From Acidobacteriota bacterium (GTDB lineage: Bacteria; Acidobacteriota; Terriglobia; Acidiferrales; UBA7541): a DNA stretch of 10,467 nt. This document shows, in pieces, positions 1-7,374 of this stretch. The stretch spans positions 1-10,467 of the forward strand of contig PMOP01000105.1 in NCBI GenBank assembly GCA_003161495.1, written 5' to 3'. The number at the start of each line of letters is the position of its first letter. Positions within the stretch are counted from its first letter, which is position 1. A program made the position numbers and the translations under genes. The notes under the pieces are model-generated. The model was given only the letters and a program-made list of their open reading frames with translations. It did no database searches and had not been told where the DNA came from.

Positions 1-1340
1 GCCTCGTAGATCGCATCGAGCCGGTTCGATGCGGTCTCGTCCGGGCCGAACACGCGAAAGTTTTTTGCGTCGTCGTTCAATCGCATCACGTCGCGCAGAA
101 ATTTGCCGAGTTCTCTCGTCGCTTCCGCGTTCGTGGTACCCGGCTTCACGACGGGCACGGAGTAATCTCGAAAATCCGGCATCACCAGGTCTTTCAGAAG
201 CAGGCCGCCATTGGCGTTGGGATTCGCGCCCATTCTCCGTTCTCCCTTGGGCGCAAGCTCGGCTAGTTCGGGAATCAGCTTTCCTTTTTCATCGAACAAA
301 TTCTCGGCGTGATAACTCTTCATCCATTCTTCCAGTTGTCGCAGGTGCTCGGGCTTGGTGGCTAGTTCAGAGAGCGGCACCTGATGCGCGCGCCAGGTAC
401 CCTCGACGGGTTTTCCGTCCACCACGCGCGGCCCGGTCCAGCCCTTGGGCGTGCGCAGAATAATCATCGGCCATATGGGACGTTCCTTAACGCCCTGCGT
501 CCTGGCCTTTTTCTGGATGGAATGTATTTCCGCGATTATTGTATCGAGCGTACTAGCCATGAGCGGGTGCATAGCACCAGGTTCGCGCCCCTCCACAAAA
601 TACGGGGCGTATCCATAGCCGGCGAAAAGTTGCGTAAGCTCTGCGTCGGACATCCGGCCCAGAACGGTGGGGTTCGCGATTTTGTAGCCATTCAAGTGCA
701 GGATGGGCAAAACGGCGCCGTCGCGCGCAGGATTCAGAAATTTGTTGGAATGCCAACTCGCCGCGAGCGCTCCCGTTTCCGCTTCCCCGTCGCCGACCAC
801 GCAGCACACAAACAAGTCAGGATTATCAAACGCCGCGCCGTTGGCATGAGCGATGGAATAGCCCAGTTCTCCGCCTTCGTGGATCGAGCCCGGCGTTTCC
901 GGCGCAACGTGACTCGGGATCCCGCCGGGAAAAGAAAATTGCTTGAAGAGTCTCTGCATGCCCTCTTCGGATTGCTGAATGTTGGGATAGAACTCGCTGT
1001 AGGTGCCCTCCAGATACGTGTTGGCAACCAGGCCCGGACCGCCATGGCCGGGCCCGGCGATATATATCGCATCCAAATCAAACTTTTTGATGACGCGGTT
1101 CATGTGCACATAAATGAAATTCAAGCCGGGAGTCGTGCCCCAGTGGCCCAGCAGGCGCGGCTTGATGTGATCGATCTTCAATGGCTCGCGCAACAGCGGA
1201 TTCGCGAGCAGGTAGATTTGTCCCACGGAAAGATAATTTGCCGCGCGCCAGTAAGCGTCCATCCTGGATTGTTCTTCGCTAGAGAGGGGATATTCCGAAA
1301 CGCGGCCTTTGACGGTACCGGTGGTATGTGTGACGGCCAT
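1..1340 (-). CDS. Phosphoketolase (xylulose-5-P/fructose-6-P), N-terminal part, cut by window edge
   Basis: Thiamine-diphosphate enzyme that splits xylulose 5-phosphate (and often fructose 6-phosphate) with phosphate into acetyl phosphate plus a shorter sugar phosphate, in the cytosol. Reading the minus strand from the ATG at 1340 gives 446 uninterrupted residues; the family is near 800, so a little over half is present and the 3' end lies beyond position 1. Family motifs appear in the expected order: [11 protein letters not shown] (about 65-75), GPGHGGP (96-102), the signature [12 protein letters not shown] (155-166), the ThDP/Mg motif GDGEAETG (183-190), WHSNKFLNP (196-204), [12 protein letters not shown] (214-225) and GTWRAHQVP (314-322). 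His66, His99, His144 and His319 match the conserved histidines described in bifidobacterial and lactobacillal enzymes. The start is fixed by an AAGGAGG box (1346-1352) five bases upstream. Dual versus single substrate specificity cannot be told from this part. The long plus-strand frame across it is its antisense shadow. Confidence 0.96.
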   Translation of the reverse strand, partial: MAVTHTTGTVKGRVSEYPLSSEEQSRMDAYWRAANYLSVGQIYLLANPLLREPLKIDHIKPRLLGHWGTTPGLNFIYVHMNRVIKKFDLDAIYIAGPGHGGPGLVANTYLEGTYSEFYPNIQQSEEGMQRLFKQFSFPGGIPSHVAPETPGSIHEGGELGYSIAHANGAAFDNPDLFVCCVVGDGEAETGALAASWHSNKFLNPARDGAVLPILHLNGYKIANPTVLGRMSDAELTQLFAGYGYAPYFVEGREPGAMHPLMASTLDTIIAEIHSIQKKARTQGVKERPIWPMIILRTPKGWTGPRVVDGKPVEGTWRAHQVPLSELATKPEHLRQLEEWMKSYHAENLFDEKGKLIPELAELAPKGERRMGANPNANGGLLLKDLVMPDFRDYSVPVVKPGTTNAEATRELGKFLRDVMRLNDDAKNFRVFGPDETASNRLDAIYE

Positions 1341-1345
1341 TGGAT

Positions 1346-1352
1346 CCTCCTT
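1346..1352 (-). promoter_or_regulatory. Ribosome binding site of the phosphoketolase gene
   Basis: A full AAGGAGG Shine-Dalgarno match on the minus strand, five bases before the ATG at 1340. It settles the start codon of the edge-cut gene. Confidence 0.85.
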
Positions 1353-1376
1353 TTCAGGCTCCCGTGTGATTCTATG

Positions 1377-1395
1377 CACTGAAAGTTACTCAGTG
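1377..1395. promoter_or_regulatory. Small dyad upstream of phosphoketolase, possible operator
   Basis: CACTGA (1377-1382) and TCAGTG (1390-1395) form a perfect 6-bp inverted repeat around a 7-base spacer, 37 bases before the phosphoketolase start. Just downstream on the minus strand is TAGAAT (1369-1374), a one-mismatch -10 box, though no good -35 sits at the usual distance. The position would suit a repressor or activator site, but a 6-bp dyad can arise by chance. Confidence 0.25.
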
Positions 1396-1727
1396 ATGAA
1401 ATCCTTCGACAGGGAAGCCAGCTTGGCCGGGAGGCTGCTGGAGTTTAGCGGGCTTGCAATTCCGCGACAGGCGACGAAGCCTGCGCCCACTTAATCAGGC
1501 CTGGCAGAAACGGGCTGACGGAATCCGCGTGTTTTTGGCATCAAGCGTATGGCGTAGCCATGCATCCCACTGCTTGCGGAAGGCTGAACCGCAGTTTGAA
1601 AATAGATAGATCCCCTGCGGCATTCAGTTTCAGAAGCGCCTTCTCGAATCGATTCTACACTCAATCGCGGCCATTCCAATTTAACTTTTCCATGCCAGGC
1701 AGCAATCCGCGCTTTTAAAATAAAATA

Positions 1728-1755
1728 TCCGGCCGCGTTTGACACCGCGGCCGGA
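1728..1755 (-). terminator. Rho-independent terminator of the TonB-dependent receptor
   Basis: TCCGGCCGCG (1728-1737) and CGCGGCCGGA (1746-1755) are a perfect, GC-rich 10-bp stem with an 8-base loop. On the minus strand the stem is followed by TATTTTATTTT, a T-rich run, and it starts 22 bases after the receptor stop codon. The plus-strand side has no T tract, so it acts on minus-strand transcription. Confidence 0.85.
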
Positions 1756-1777
1756 CATCGTTGGTTGAACGGTGGAC

Positions 1778-4700
1778 TTAGAAAATTAACTTCAACCCCA
1801 ATTGCATGGCGCGATTGCCGCCCGACCCGAGCACGGGATTGCCGGCCGCCTGATCCGGCGTGGCGCACCCGCAGCCGAACTGGCCCGGTTGCGAAGGATC
1901 GGCGAAGGAGCCGATGCCGTATCCGCTCGATGCTCCGTACGGATTCGTGAAATTGGGATGGTTGAATACATTAAAGAATTCTGCGCGGAACTGGGCAGTG
2001 AGGCGCTCCTGGAACTTCCACTGCTTGGTTACGGACAGATCCATGTTCTTGAATCCTGAATCGCGGAAGATGTTGCGGCCCATTGTGCCGAAGGTCCCCG
2101 CGGCGGGTGGAATCATGGCCGAGTTACCCTGCGCGTAGCACCCGATCGCAATCATGCTGGCCTGCAGAGCGGCAGTGCTCGCCGCATTCTGGCAAACCTG
2201 GGGGAAGGCCGAAAGACTGCTTCCGGTGTAGAAAGGGATCGGATTTGGTCCGGATGTAAAGTCTTTCGGATTTCCGAAGAAATCCCAACGATCTGAGAAT
2301 TCATTCGTCCCACTGAGGTTGTCGCTAAGGTCATTCGCAATCCAAGGCTCTCCCGTTTGCCAGGACACAATGGAATTGACCGACCAGCCTTCCAACAGCT
2401 GTGCGTGTGATTTAATGCCGGGCAAGGCATACGTCAGCGAAAAAGTGAAGCGATGCCTGAGGTCGAAGTCGCTGCTGGCATATTCTCTTTCCGGATGTGT
2501 GCTGTCTTGCGGCAGAAACGGACTGATGTTGAAGGAGTCGTTGTCGAGAGCGTGAGAGTAGGTGTAGCCGAGCGTGAACGATAATCCGTGAGATGTCCTT
2601 TCGGTCAGTGTCGTCTGCAACCCGTTGTAGTTCGACACATATAGGTTGGACAAGACATCGATAAATCCAAGGTAGGGATACTGCGCGGCATAGGGCTGGC
2701 CCGCAGGAATTCCGCTAACCACGCTCGCGGCATTTGGAATTCCCTGGTTAATGTCCCTCATTCCAGGAAGCCTTGCGCCGTGGTTGCCCACGTACGCTAC
2801 GTCCAATGAAAGGTTCGACGTGAAGGCGTGCTGTATCCCCAGCGTCCAGTTGACCACATAGGGATTTCGGAAATTTCGATCAACGGCCGAAACGTTGCAG
2901 GGTGTTGGGTCCGAAACAGGGTTCGGATTTTGGGCCGTTGCTGGAGGCGTCAAGCCGTCGCCACACTGAATTGGCGTGCTCGCCGCTGGAAAGATCGTGT
3001 TGTTAGGCCCGTTGTTCTGCCAGCTCGATACCAACGACGAAGCCGGTACCGTGACGCTGCTGACCGCAATCGTGCCGGTGCCTTGTACTGTAACCGGCGT
3101 TCCGTACGTCGGGCTCGATGCGGTCATACAAGACGCCGGACATGTAATCTGAGCTGCCCCGGTAGGAACGGTGATGAGACCGCCGCTCGTCCCGTTTTGG
3201 GAATTTCCAGAAATGTTCGAAAATACAAACATAGGCAATTGTGAATCGAAGATCACGCTCGCCCCTGCTCGTACGACCGTGGTTCCTTTACCGGTGACAT
3301 CCCATGCCAAGCCGATCCGGGGACCAAAGTCCTTGTGGTCGCCATTGTAAGGAGAGCTGATCTGCTTACCAACCTGGAGTAAGCCTACGGCAGGATCAAA
3401 ATTACCCAGGAGATCGTTCGATTCTCTGAGCGGCGTTATGTAATCGTAACGAAGCCCGAGATTTATGGTTACTTTCGGAGCCACACGCCAGTCATCCTGA
3501 ACGGATCCAGCGTATTCCCACGTTGTCAAATGCCGTTGCGGAGACCCAAGTTGAACACTCGCGATGGTTGGGAATCCAGCCAAGAAGTCCTCGAGAGGCG
3601 TGGCTTCGGTCCCCCCATTAAATTTGATCATGCCTTTGGAGCCGCCATAAGCACCGACATCAACACCGTTGTGGCGGATCTCACCGCCGAATTTGAATGC
3701 GTGATTGCCCCGCAAATACGAGACGTAATCGACGAATTGATACACGACCGCTGGCCCTTGTAAGGATGGCCAACCAGGGCTTCCACCCAGATTCGTAAAA
3801 CCTTTGATGTGAATCTGCGGCAATGAACCAACAACCGGATTCGTTACGCCGGTGTAGATCCCATACGCTGACGCAGGCACGGCCTGATCGAGTGTCTTGT
3901 TATTGCGGTCCATGTCGACGTAGCCAAACCGGGCATCGTTCACCCATCGCGAATTCGGCACCCAGGTCTCGTCTACGCCGAACACTTTGGGCGTGTTGAT
4001 CTGGTGCGACAGCCATTGTGGCTGCAAATAGATCACGTCCTCGGCCGTGATGATGCCCACACTTTGAAAATACATACCGTTTAACGTGTGGTGGTCATTG
4101 ATGTGGTAATCGATCTTCGCAACTCCGTTGTCGGACCTGAACACGTCCGGAAAGCCTTGAGTAAAGGAAGGTGAGGAACCGCTATTCGTTGGAAACAAAC
4201 CGCCCGTGCAGGTATAGACGGTGCCTACAGCCGGCGCCGTACACCCGGCCAGCTTGAGGCTGAGCGCGCTGGGTTGCACGCCATTTAAAAGGAGATCGGA
4301 AATTGCATTCGGCAGGCTATTTGCGCAATCGCCCGTAGCGAGCAGGGCGCAGCCATTACTCGCGCCTGACTGTGGAAGAGCTTCGGGGACGAACGCCTGG
4401 TTGGTGTTCCCCACACTGTAGCTTTCCGCTTCGTAGCCTAGAAAGTAAAACAACTTGTCTTTCTTGATCGGCCCACCCACCGTCACGCCATATTGCTCAA
4501 GCGCCACGTCGCGCTGAGGGTTCGGCGCTGGGTTGAAGAAGTTTCGCGCATCGAATGCGGTGTCCCGGCCAAAAGCGTAAGCCGTTCCATGAATGCTGTT
4601 CGTGCCCGACTTGATCCCTACGGTCACCACGCCGCCTGGCTTGCCGCCATACTCGGCCGGCGGATTTTCCAGAATATTAACTTCTTGGATTCCATCAATC

Positions 4701-5371
4701 GGCAGGATCGTGGCGGCATCTCCCGCAACGCCTGGGCCATTGATGATGGTCAGACCTGTGAGAGGATTATCGTTCGTCAATCCGTCCACGATATACTGGT
4801 TGTCTTCCGGGCGGATACCGTCGGTGCTCTGGGTCCAGCCGCCGCCTCCAGGGTAGATCATCATTCCGGGACGCAAAACCAGCAGGTTCTGATAATTTCT
4901 TCCGTTCAAAGGCAAATCATTGATCGACTCGTTGCTTAGAGTTCCGCCCAACGTGGCGTTCGTCGTCTCGACCTGCGGCGCTTCTTCTGTGACCGTCACC
5001 GTCTGTGTTTGGTCGCCGGCTGGAAGAACGAGATCGACGCGAATGTCTTGTTTAACTTCCAGTTGCAGGCTGGCGCGCTCGACTGTTTTAAAACCAGTGG
5101 CTCCGCCGCGAACTGAGTACGTGCCGGGAAGAAGATCGGGCGCCAAATACTCGCCCGCTTGATCGGTAGTCAATGTGCGGGTAACACCTCGTTGTTCGTC
5201 CGTGACAGTTACGGAAGCACCGGCAATGGCACCGCCACTTTGATCCGTGACCGATCCAAGAATGCGGCCTGCGCTGCCTTGCGAGAAAAGAGGCACGCAC
5301 GCCAGCAACGCGCAAACGCTTACAGCAAATACACGGGCACACCCATCCCTATTAAGACGAAAAAATTTCAT
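1778..5371 (-). CDS. TonB-dependent outer-membrane receptor, Oar-like, with carboxypeptidase-regulatory-like domain
   Basis: Outer-membrane beta-barrel protein of 1197 residues, expected to import or bind a substrate using TonB-ExbBD energy. Domains in order: a signal peptide (about 1-33, hydrophobic FAVSVCALLACVPLF); a carboxypeptidase-regulatory-like beta-sandwich (about 35-117, GRILGSVTDQSGGAIAGASV, then GEYLAPDLLPGTYSV); a TonB-box-like QTVTVTEEAP (about 123-132); a plug (about 140-260, NDLPLNGRNYQNLL, QYIVDGLTNDNPLTG, EYGGKPGGVVTVGIKSGTN); then a large barrel ending in GLKLIF, the terminal Phe typical of Bam substrates. FNVFNHPNFTNPYG near the C-terminus is typical of acidobacterial receptors. 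Several predicted loops carry cysteine pairs (for example CPASC and CGC). The start has AGGGGGAG (5379-5386) seven bases upstream, and a terminator follows the stop. The substrate cannot be read from sequence; polysaccharide breakdown products or peptides are possible but unproven. Confidence 0.93.
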   Translation of the reverse strand: MKFFRLNRDGCARVFAVSVCALLACVPLFSQGSAGRILGSVTDQSGGAIAGASVTVTDEQRGVTRTLTTDQAGEYLAPDLLPGTYSVRGGATGFKTVERASLQLEVKQDIRVDLVLPAGDQTQTVTVTEEAPQVETTNATLGGTLSNESINDLPLNGRNYQNLLVLRPGMMIYPGGGGWTQSTDGIRPEDNQYIVDGLTNDNPLTGLTIINGPGVAGDAATILPIDGIQEVNILENPPAEYGGKPGGVVTVGIKSGTNSIHGTAYAFGRDTAFDARNFFNPAPNPQRDVALEQYGVTVGGPIKKDKLFYFLGYEAESYSVGNTNQAFVPEALPQSGASNGCALLATGDCANSLPNAISDLLLNGVQPSALSLKLAGCTAPAVGTVYTCTGGLFPTNSGSSPSFTQGFPDVFRSDNGVAKIDYHINDHHTLNGMYFQSVGIITAEDVIYLQPQWLSHQINTPKVFGVDETWVPNSRWVNDARFGYVDMDRNNKTLDQAVPASAYGIYTGVTNPVVGSLPQIHIKGFTNLGGSPGWPSLQGPAVVYQFVDYVSYLRGNHAFKFGGEIRHNGVDVGAYGGSKGMIKFNGGTEATPLEDFLAGFPTIASVQLGSPQRHLTTWEYAGSVQDDWRVAPKVTINLGLRYDYITPLRESNDLLGNFDPAVGLLQVGKQISSPYNGDHKDFGPRIGLAWDVTGKGTTVVRAGASVIFDSQLPMFVFSNISGNSQNGTSGGLITVPTGAAQITCPASCMTASSPTYGTPVTVQGTGTIAVSSVTVPASSLVSSWQNNGPNNTIFPAASTPIQCGDGLTPPATAQNPNPVSDPTPCNVSAVDRNFRNPYVVNWTLGIQHAFTSNLSLDVAYVGNHGARLPGMRDINQGIPNAASVVSGIPAGQPYAAQYPYLGFIDVLSNLYVSNYNGLQTTLTERTSHGLSFTLGYTYSHALDNDSFNISPFLPQDSTHPEREYASSDFDLRHRFTFSLTYALPGIKSHAQLLEGWSVNSIVSWQTGEPWIANDLSDNLSGTNEFSDRWDFFGNPKDFTSGPNPIPFYTGSSLSAFPQVCQNAASTAALQASMIAIGCYAQGNSAMIPPAAGTFGTMGRNIFRDSGFKNMDLSVTKQWKFQERLTAQFRAEFFNVFNHPNFTNPYGASSGYGIGSFADPSQPGQFGCGCATPDQAAGNPVLGSGGNRAMQLGLKLIF

Positions 5372-5480
5372 ATCCCCACTCCCCCTTTATTGGCCCACCC
5401 CAATTATTGCGATTAAAAATCTGCCGCACCCGGTTAAAGGTCGATTTCCGGGACACGGCATCGTATAAAACAACGCAAAA

Positions 5481-5510
5481 TCTATAGCACCGCGTAATTC
5501 GGAGGGTCAA
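5481..5510 (-). promoter_or_regulatory. Candidate sigma-70-type promoter for the receptor gene
   Basis: On the minus strand TTGACC (plus 5505-5510) and TATAGA (plus 5481-5486) are separated by 18 bases: five of six and four of six matches to the -35 and -10 consensus. Transcription would begin near 5474, giving a leader of about 100 bases before the ATG at 5371. Confidence 0.45.
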
Positions 5511-5599
5511 GCCTAATTCCCACAATTCGTAAAGTGCGCGTTGTAAAGGACAAGCCGCCTGGAGGTTTCCGACGAACTCCCCTGAAATTGCCTAACAGA

Positions 5600-5628
5600 T
5601 TGAATGGAGTTTCGCGCGCGTGTATAGT
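5600..5628 (+). promoter_or_regulatory. Candidate sigma-70-type promoter for the propeller protein gene
   Basis: TTGAAT (5600-5605), a 17-base spacer and TATAGT (5623-5628) match the -35/-10 consensus at four and five of six positions with ideal spacing. Transcription would begin near 5635, about 50 bases before the chosen start codon. Confidence 0.5.
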
Positions 5629-5673
5629 CCATAATTAACGGGATACTCTGGTCAGGATAGTTATGGTTGAGCG

Positions 5674-5679
5674 AGGAGA
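5674..5679 (+). promoter_or_regulatory. Ribosome binding site that selects the start at 5684
   Basis: AGGAGA, with its AGGAG core five bases before ATG 5684. An upstream in-frame ATG at 5663 has a weaker AGGAT element nearby and would add seven residues (MVERGEF), including acidic ones, ahead of the signal peptide. Confidence 0.6.
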
Positions 5680-5683
5680 GTTC

Positions 5684-7273
5684 ATGCGATCCATCAGCAA
5701 GCTGGCGGCATTTTTGAGTTTTGTGATTCTTTTTTCCTCATCCGCTTTTGCCGCGACCGTAACGGGCACGGTGAAAGGGCCGGACGCGGCGCCGTATGAA
5801 GGAGCATTCGTCCAGGCCATCAATTCAAAAACAAAAATAAGTGTCAGCGTCTTGTCCGACAAGCAGGGACGCTACCGCGTCGAGAATCTGCCTGCAGGAG
5901 ACTACCAGGTGCGCGTGAGGGCCGTCGGCTTCACAACGGATCCACACAGCGCCGTCAGCCTCACTGCGGACCAAAACATTTCTTTTGAATTTGCGCTGAA
6001 GCAAGGGACGGTGCGTTGGAGCGATTTGAACCTCTATCAAGGCAAGCAGCTCATGCCGGATGGAAAAGGAAAGGAAGTTCTTTCCACGAACTGCTTCATC
6101 TGCCACGGATTTCAGACCCGGATGGCCGCCGTTCGCCGCGACGAGGACGGCTGGCGCGATCGCGTCAACTACATGCGCGAAGCCATGGCGTTTCAATTAA
6201 GCGAGAGATTCAACGACGAAAAAGCGAATCAAGTCATCTCCTACTTGAATAGCGTGTTCGGAACGGACTCGACCGTGCCGCGCAGCCCGGCGGAATTGCC
6301 CGCCTATAAAGACACAGTGCGCCCGTTCGCGGATGACGCAATGAATATTGTCTATGTGGAATACGATGTTTCCGGCTCCAAGGGCTTGCCGTGGAGCGCT
6401 GCGCCCGACAAAGACGGCAATCTATGGATTCCTTTTTATGGAAGAGGAAATGAAGTCGCCAGACTGAATCCGAAGACCGCGGAAGTCACGCGTTTCCCGC
6501 TGCCTTTTGACGAAACCGCCGGCGTTCACTCGGCCGTTCCTGCGCCCGACGGCATGGTTTATTTCACGGAATTTGCTCTGGACAAGCTGGCGAAGCTCGA
6601 TCCCGGCACAGGAAAAATCACGGAATTTCCGGACTCCGTGGTCGTCCCCGGAGAGCGCGCGGACAAGCATACGGTCCGCGTGGATGCGAAAGGAAATCTG
6701 TGGTCCTCCGGCAGCCCGGTGAGCAAATTCGATCAGGAGACCGGCAAGTACACGCACTTCATGGAAGCGCCGTCGTCCTATGGCATCACGTTCGACAAAG
6801 ACGGCAATGTGTGGTTTTGCGTTTTGCAGAAAGACGGAAAGATCGGCAGGATTGACGCGAAGACGGAAAAGGTGACGCAGTGGTCTCCGCCGACACAGGG
6901 CACGCCGCAACGCCTCGCTCTCGATTCCGATGGAATTGTCTGGTTCGGCGAACGTACGGGAAACAAAATTGGCCGGTTCGATCCCAAGACGGAAAAGTTC
7001 AAGGAGTATCCGTTGCCCGGGCCGGCCGCCACACCCTATGCGCTCATCGTCGGCAAGGACAATGGGATTTGGTACGCGTCAACGGATCAGGATTTGATTG
7101 GACGATTGGATCCGAATACCGGAAAAGTGATCGAATATCCTTTCCCGCATTCCGAAGCCATGATGCGGGAATTTTTCCTGGACGCGCAAGGCCGGATCTG
7201 GTTCGCCACGCCGACGAATAACAGGGTGGGATATTTCTACCTTACCGGCGCAAATGAACGCGCGAGCAAATGA
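5684..7273 (+). CDS. Secreted fusion: carboxypeptidase-regulatory-like domain, cytochrome c haem site, streptogramin-lyase-like propeller
   Basis: Exported protein of 529 residues in three parts. A signal peptide (1-23, hydrophobic core LAAFLSFVILFSSSAF, likely cut after AFA) precedes a regulatory-like beta-sandwich (about 24-106: VTGTVKGPDAAPYEGAFV, GRYRVENLPAGDYQVRV). A c-type haem site NCFICHG (CxxCH at 137-141) lies in a helical segment ending near 193, with GWRDRVNYM (156-164), where a Met could be the second ligand. Residues about 235-520 form seven repeats of the type DGNVWF...IGRIDPKTGKVTEYP, the Vgb/SMP-30-like beta-propeller. The second ATG (5684) is preferred to the in-frame ATG at 5663: it has AGGAG (5674-5678) five bases upstream and gives a standard signal peptide. 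True Vgb linearises streptogramin B, but the added haem domain and lack of resistance context argue for another, probably redox or ligand-sensing, role. The substrate is unknown. Confidence 0.88.
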   Translation: MRSISKLAAFLSFVILFSSSAFAATVTGTVKGPDAAPYEGAFVQAINSKTKISVSVLSDKQGRYRVENLPAGDYQVRVRAVGFTTDPHSAVSLTADQNISFEFALKQGTVRWSDLNLYQGKQLMPDGKGKEVLSTNCFICHGFQTRMAAVRRDEDGWRDRVNYMREAMAFQLSERFNDEKANQVISYLNSVFGTDSTVPRSPAELPAYKDTVRPFADDAMNIVYVEYDVSGSKGLPWSAAPDKDGNLWIPFYGRGNEVARLNPKTAEVTRFPLPFDETAGVHSAVPAPDGMVYFTEFALDKLAKLDPGTGKITEFPDSVVVPGERADKHTVRVDAKGNLWSSGSPVSKFDQETGKYTHFMEAPSSYGITFDKDGNVWFCVLQKDGKIGRIDAKTEKVTQWSPPTQGTPQRLALDSDGIVWFGERTGNKIGRFDPKTEKFKEYPLPGPAATPYALIVGKDNGIWYASTDQDLIGRLDPNTGKVIEYPFPHSEAMMREFFLDAQGRIWFATPTNNRVGYFYLTGANERASK

Positions 7274-7289
7274 AAACCGCAAGTTGAGG

Positions 7290-7363
7290 TTGTGTAGCGC
7301 CCGCCTTCAGGCGGGCATCACGCGTGAAGCTAAAGTGCCCGCCTGAAGGCGGGCGCTACACAA
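7290..7363. repeat. REP-like palindromic element with 28-bp perfect arms
   Basis: The arms 7290-7317 and 7336-7363 are exact reverse complements over 28 bp, separated by 18 bases. Each arm contains its own hairpin, GCCCGCCTTCAGGCGGGC, and the spacer contains the 10-bp palindrome TCACGCGTGA (7318-7327). The RNA or single strand can therefore fold either as one long cruciform or as a row of hairpins. It fills the 101-base gap between two convergent genes and may stop transcription from both sides, although no T tract follows. From memory, similar 'GCGCCCGCCTTCAGGCGGGC' units are scattered between genes in acidobacterial genomes; this needs a genome search. Confidence 0.8.
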
Positions 7364-7374
7364 ACCAGATATTC

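Larger units (their letters stand above)
1341..1777. other. Non-coding interval between phosphoketolase and TonB-dependent receptor
   Basis: This 437-base stretch separates two minus-strand genes. It holds the phosphoketolase ribosome binding site and small dyad at its left end and the receptor's terminator at its right end. The middle (about 1400-1720) shows no reading frame with a convincing start, ribosome binding site or recognisable protein; frames passing through it are continuations of antisense or out-of-frame readings of the flanking genes. I see no RNA gene in it. Confidence 0.6.
5372..5683. promoter_or_regulatory. Divergent control region between receptor and propeller gene
   Basis: This 312-base region lies between two genes read in opposite directions. 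It holds candidate promoters facing each way (5481-5510 minus, 5600-5628 plus) about 90 bases apart, so one regulator bound between them could control both genes. AATTC occurs three times in a short span (5496, 5515 and 5525), but no clean long dyad is visible. I see no small gene in it. Confidence 0.5.

Noticed and set aside
1057..1070. 14-bp perfect palindrome GCGATATATATCGC
   Set aside because: It lies inside the phosphoketolase coding sequence and encodes the conserved stretch before GPGHGGP; coincidence is more likely than a binding site.
384..1382. 332-residue plus-strand open frame
   Set aside because: It lies antisense to the phosphoketolase, whose minus-strand translation carries all family motifs without a break. 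The frame has no recognisable domain.
1491..1868. 125-residue minus-strand open frame overlapping the receptor's 3' end
   Set aside because: It starts inside the receptor in another frame, runs through the terminator stem at 1728-1755, and shows no domain.
5663..5683. Upstream ATG at 5663 as the start of the propeller protein
   Set aside because: The ATG at 5684 has a better ribosome binding site and yields a normal signal peptide; the extra residues add acidic charge before it.
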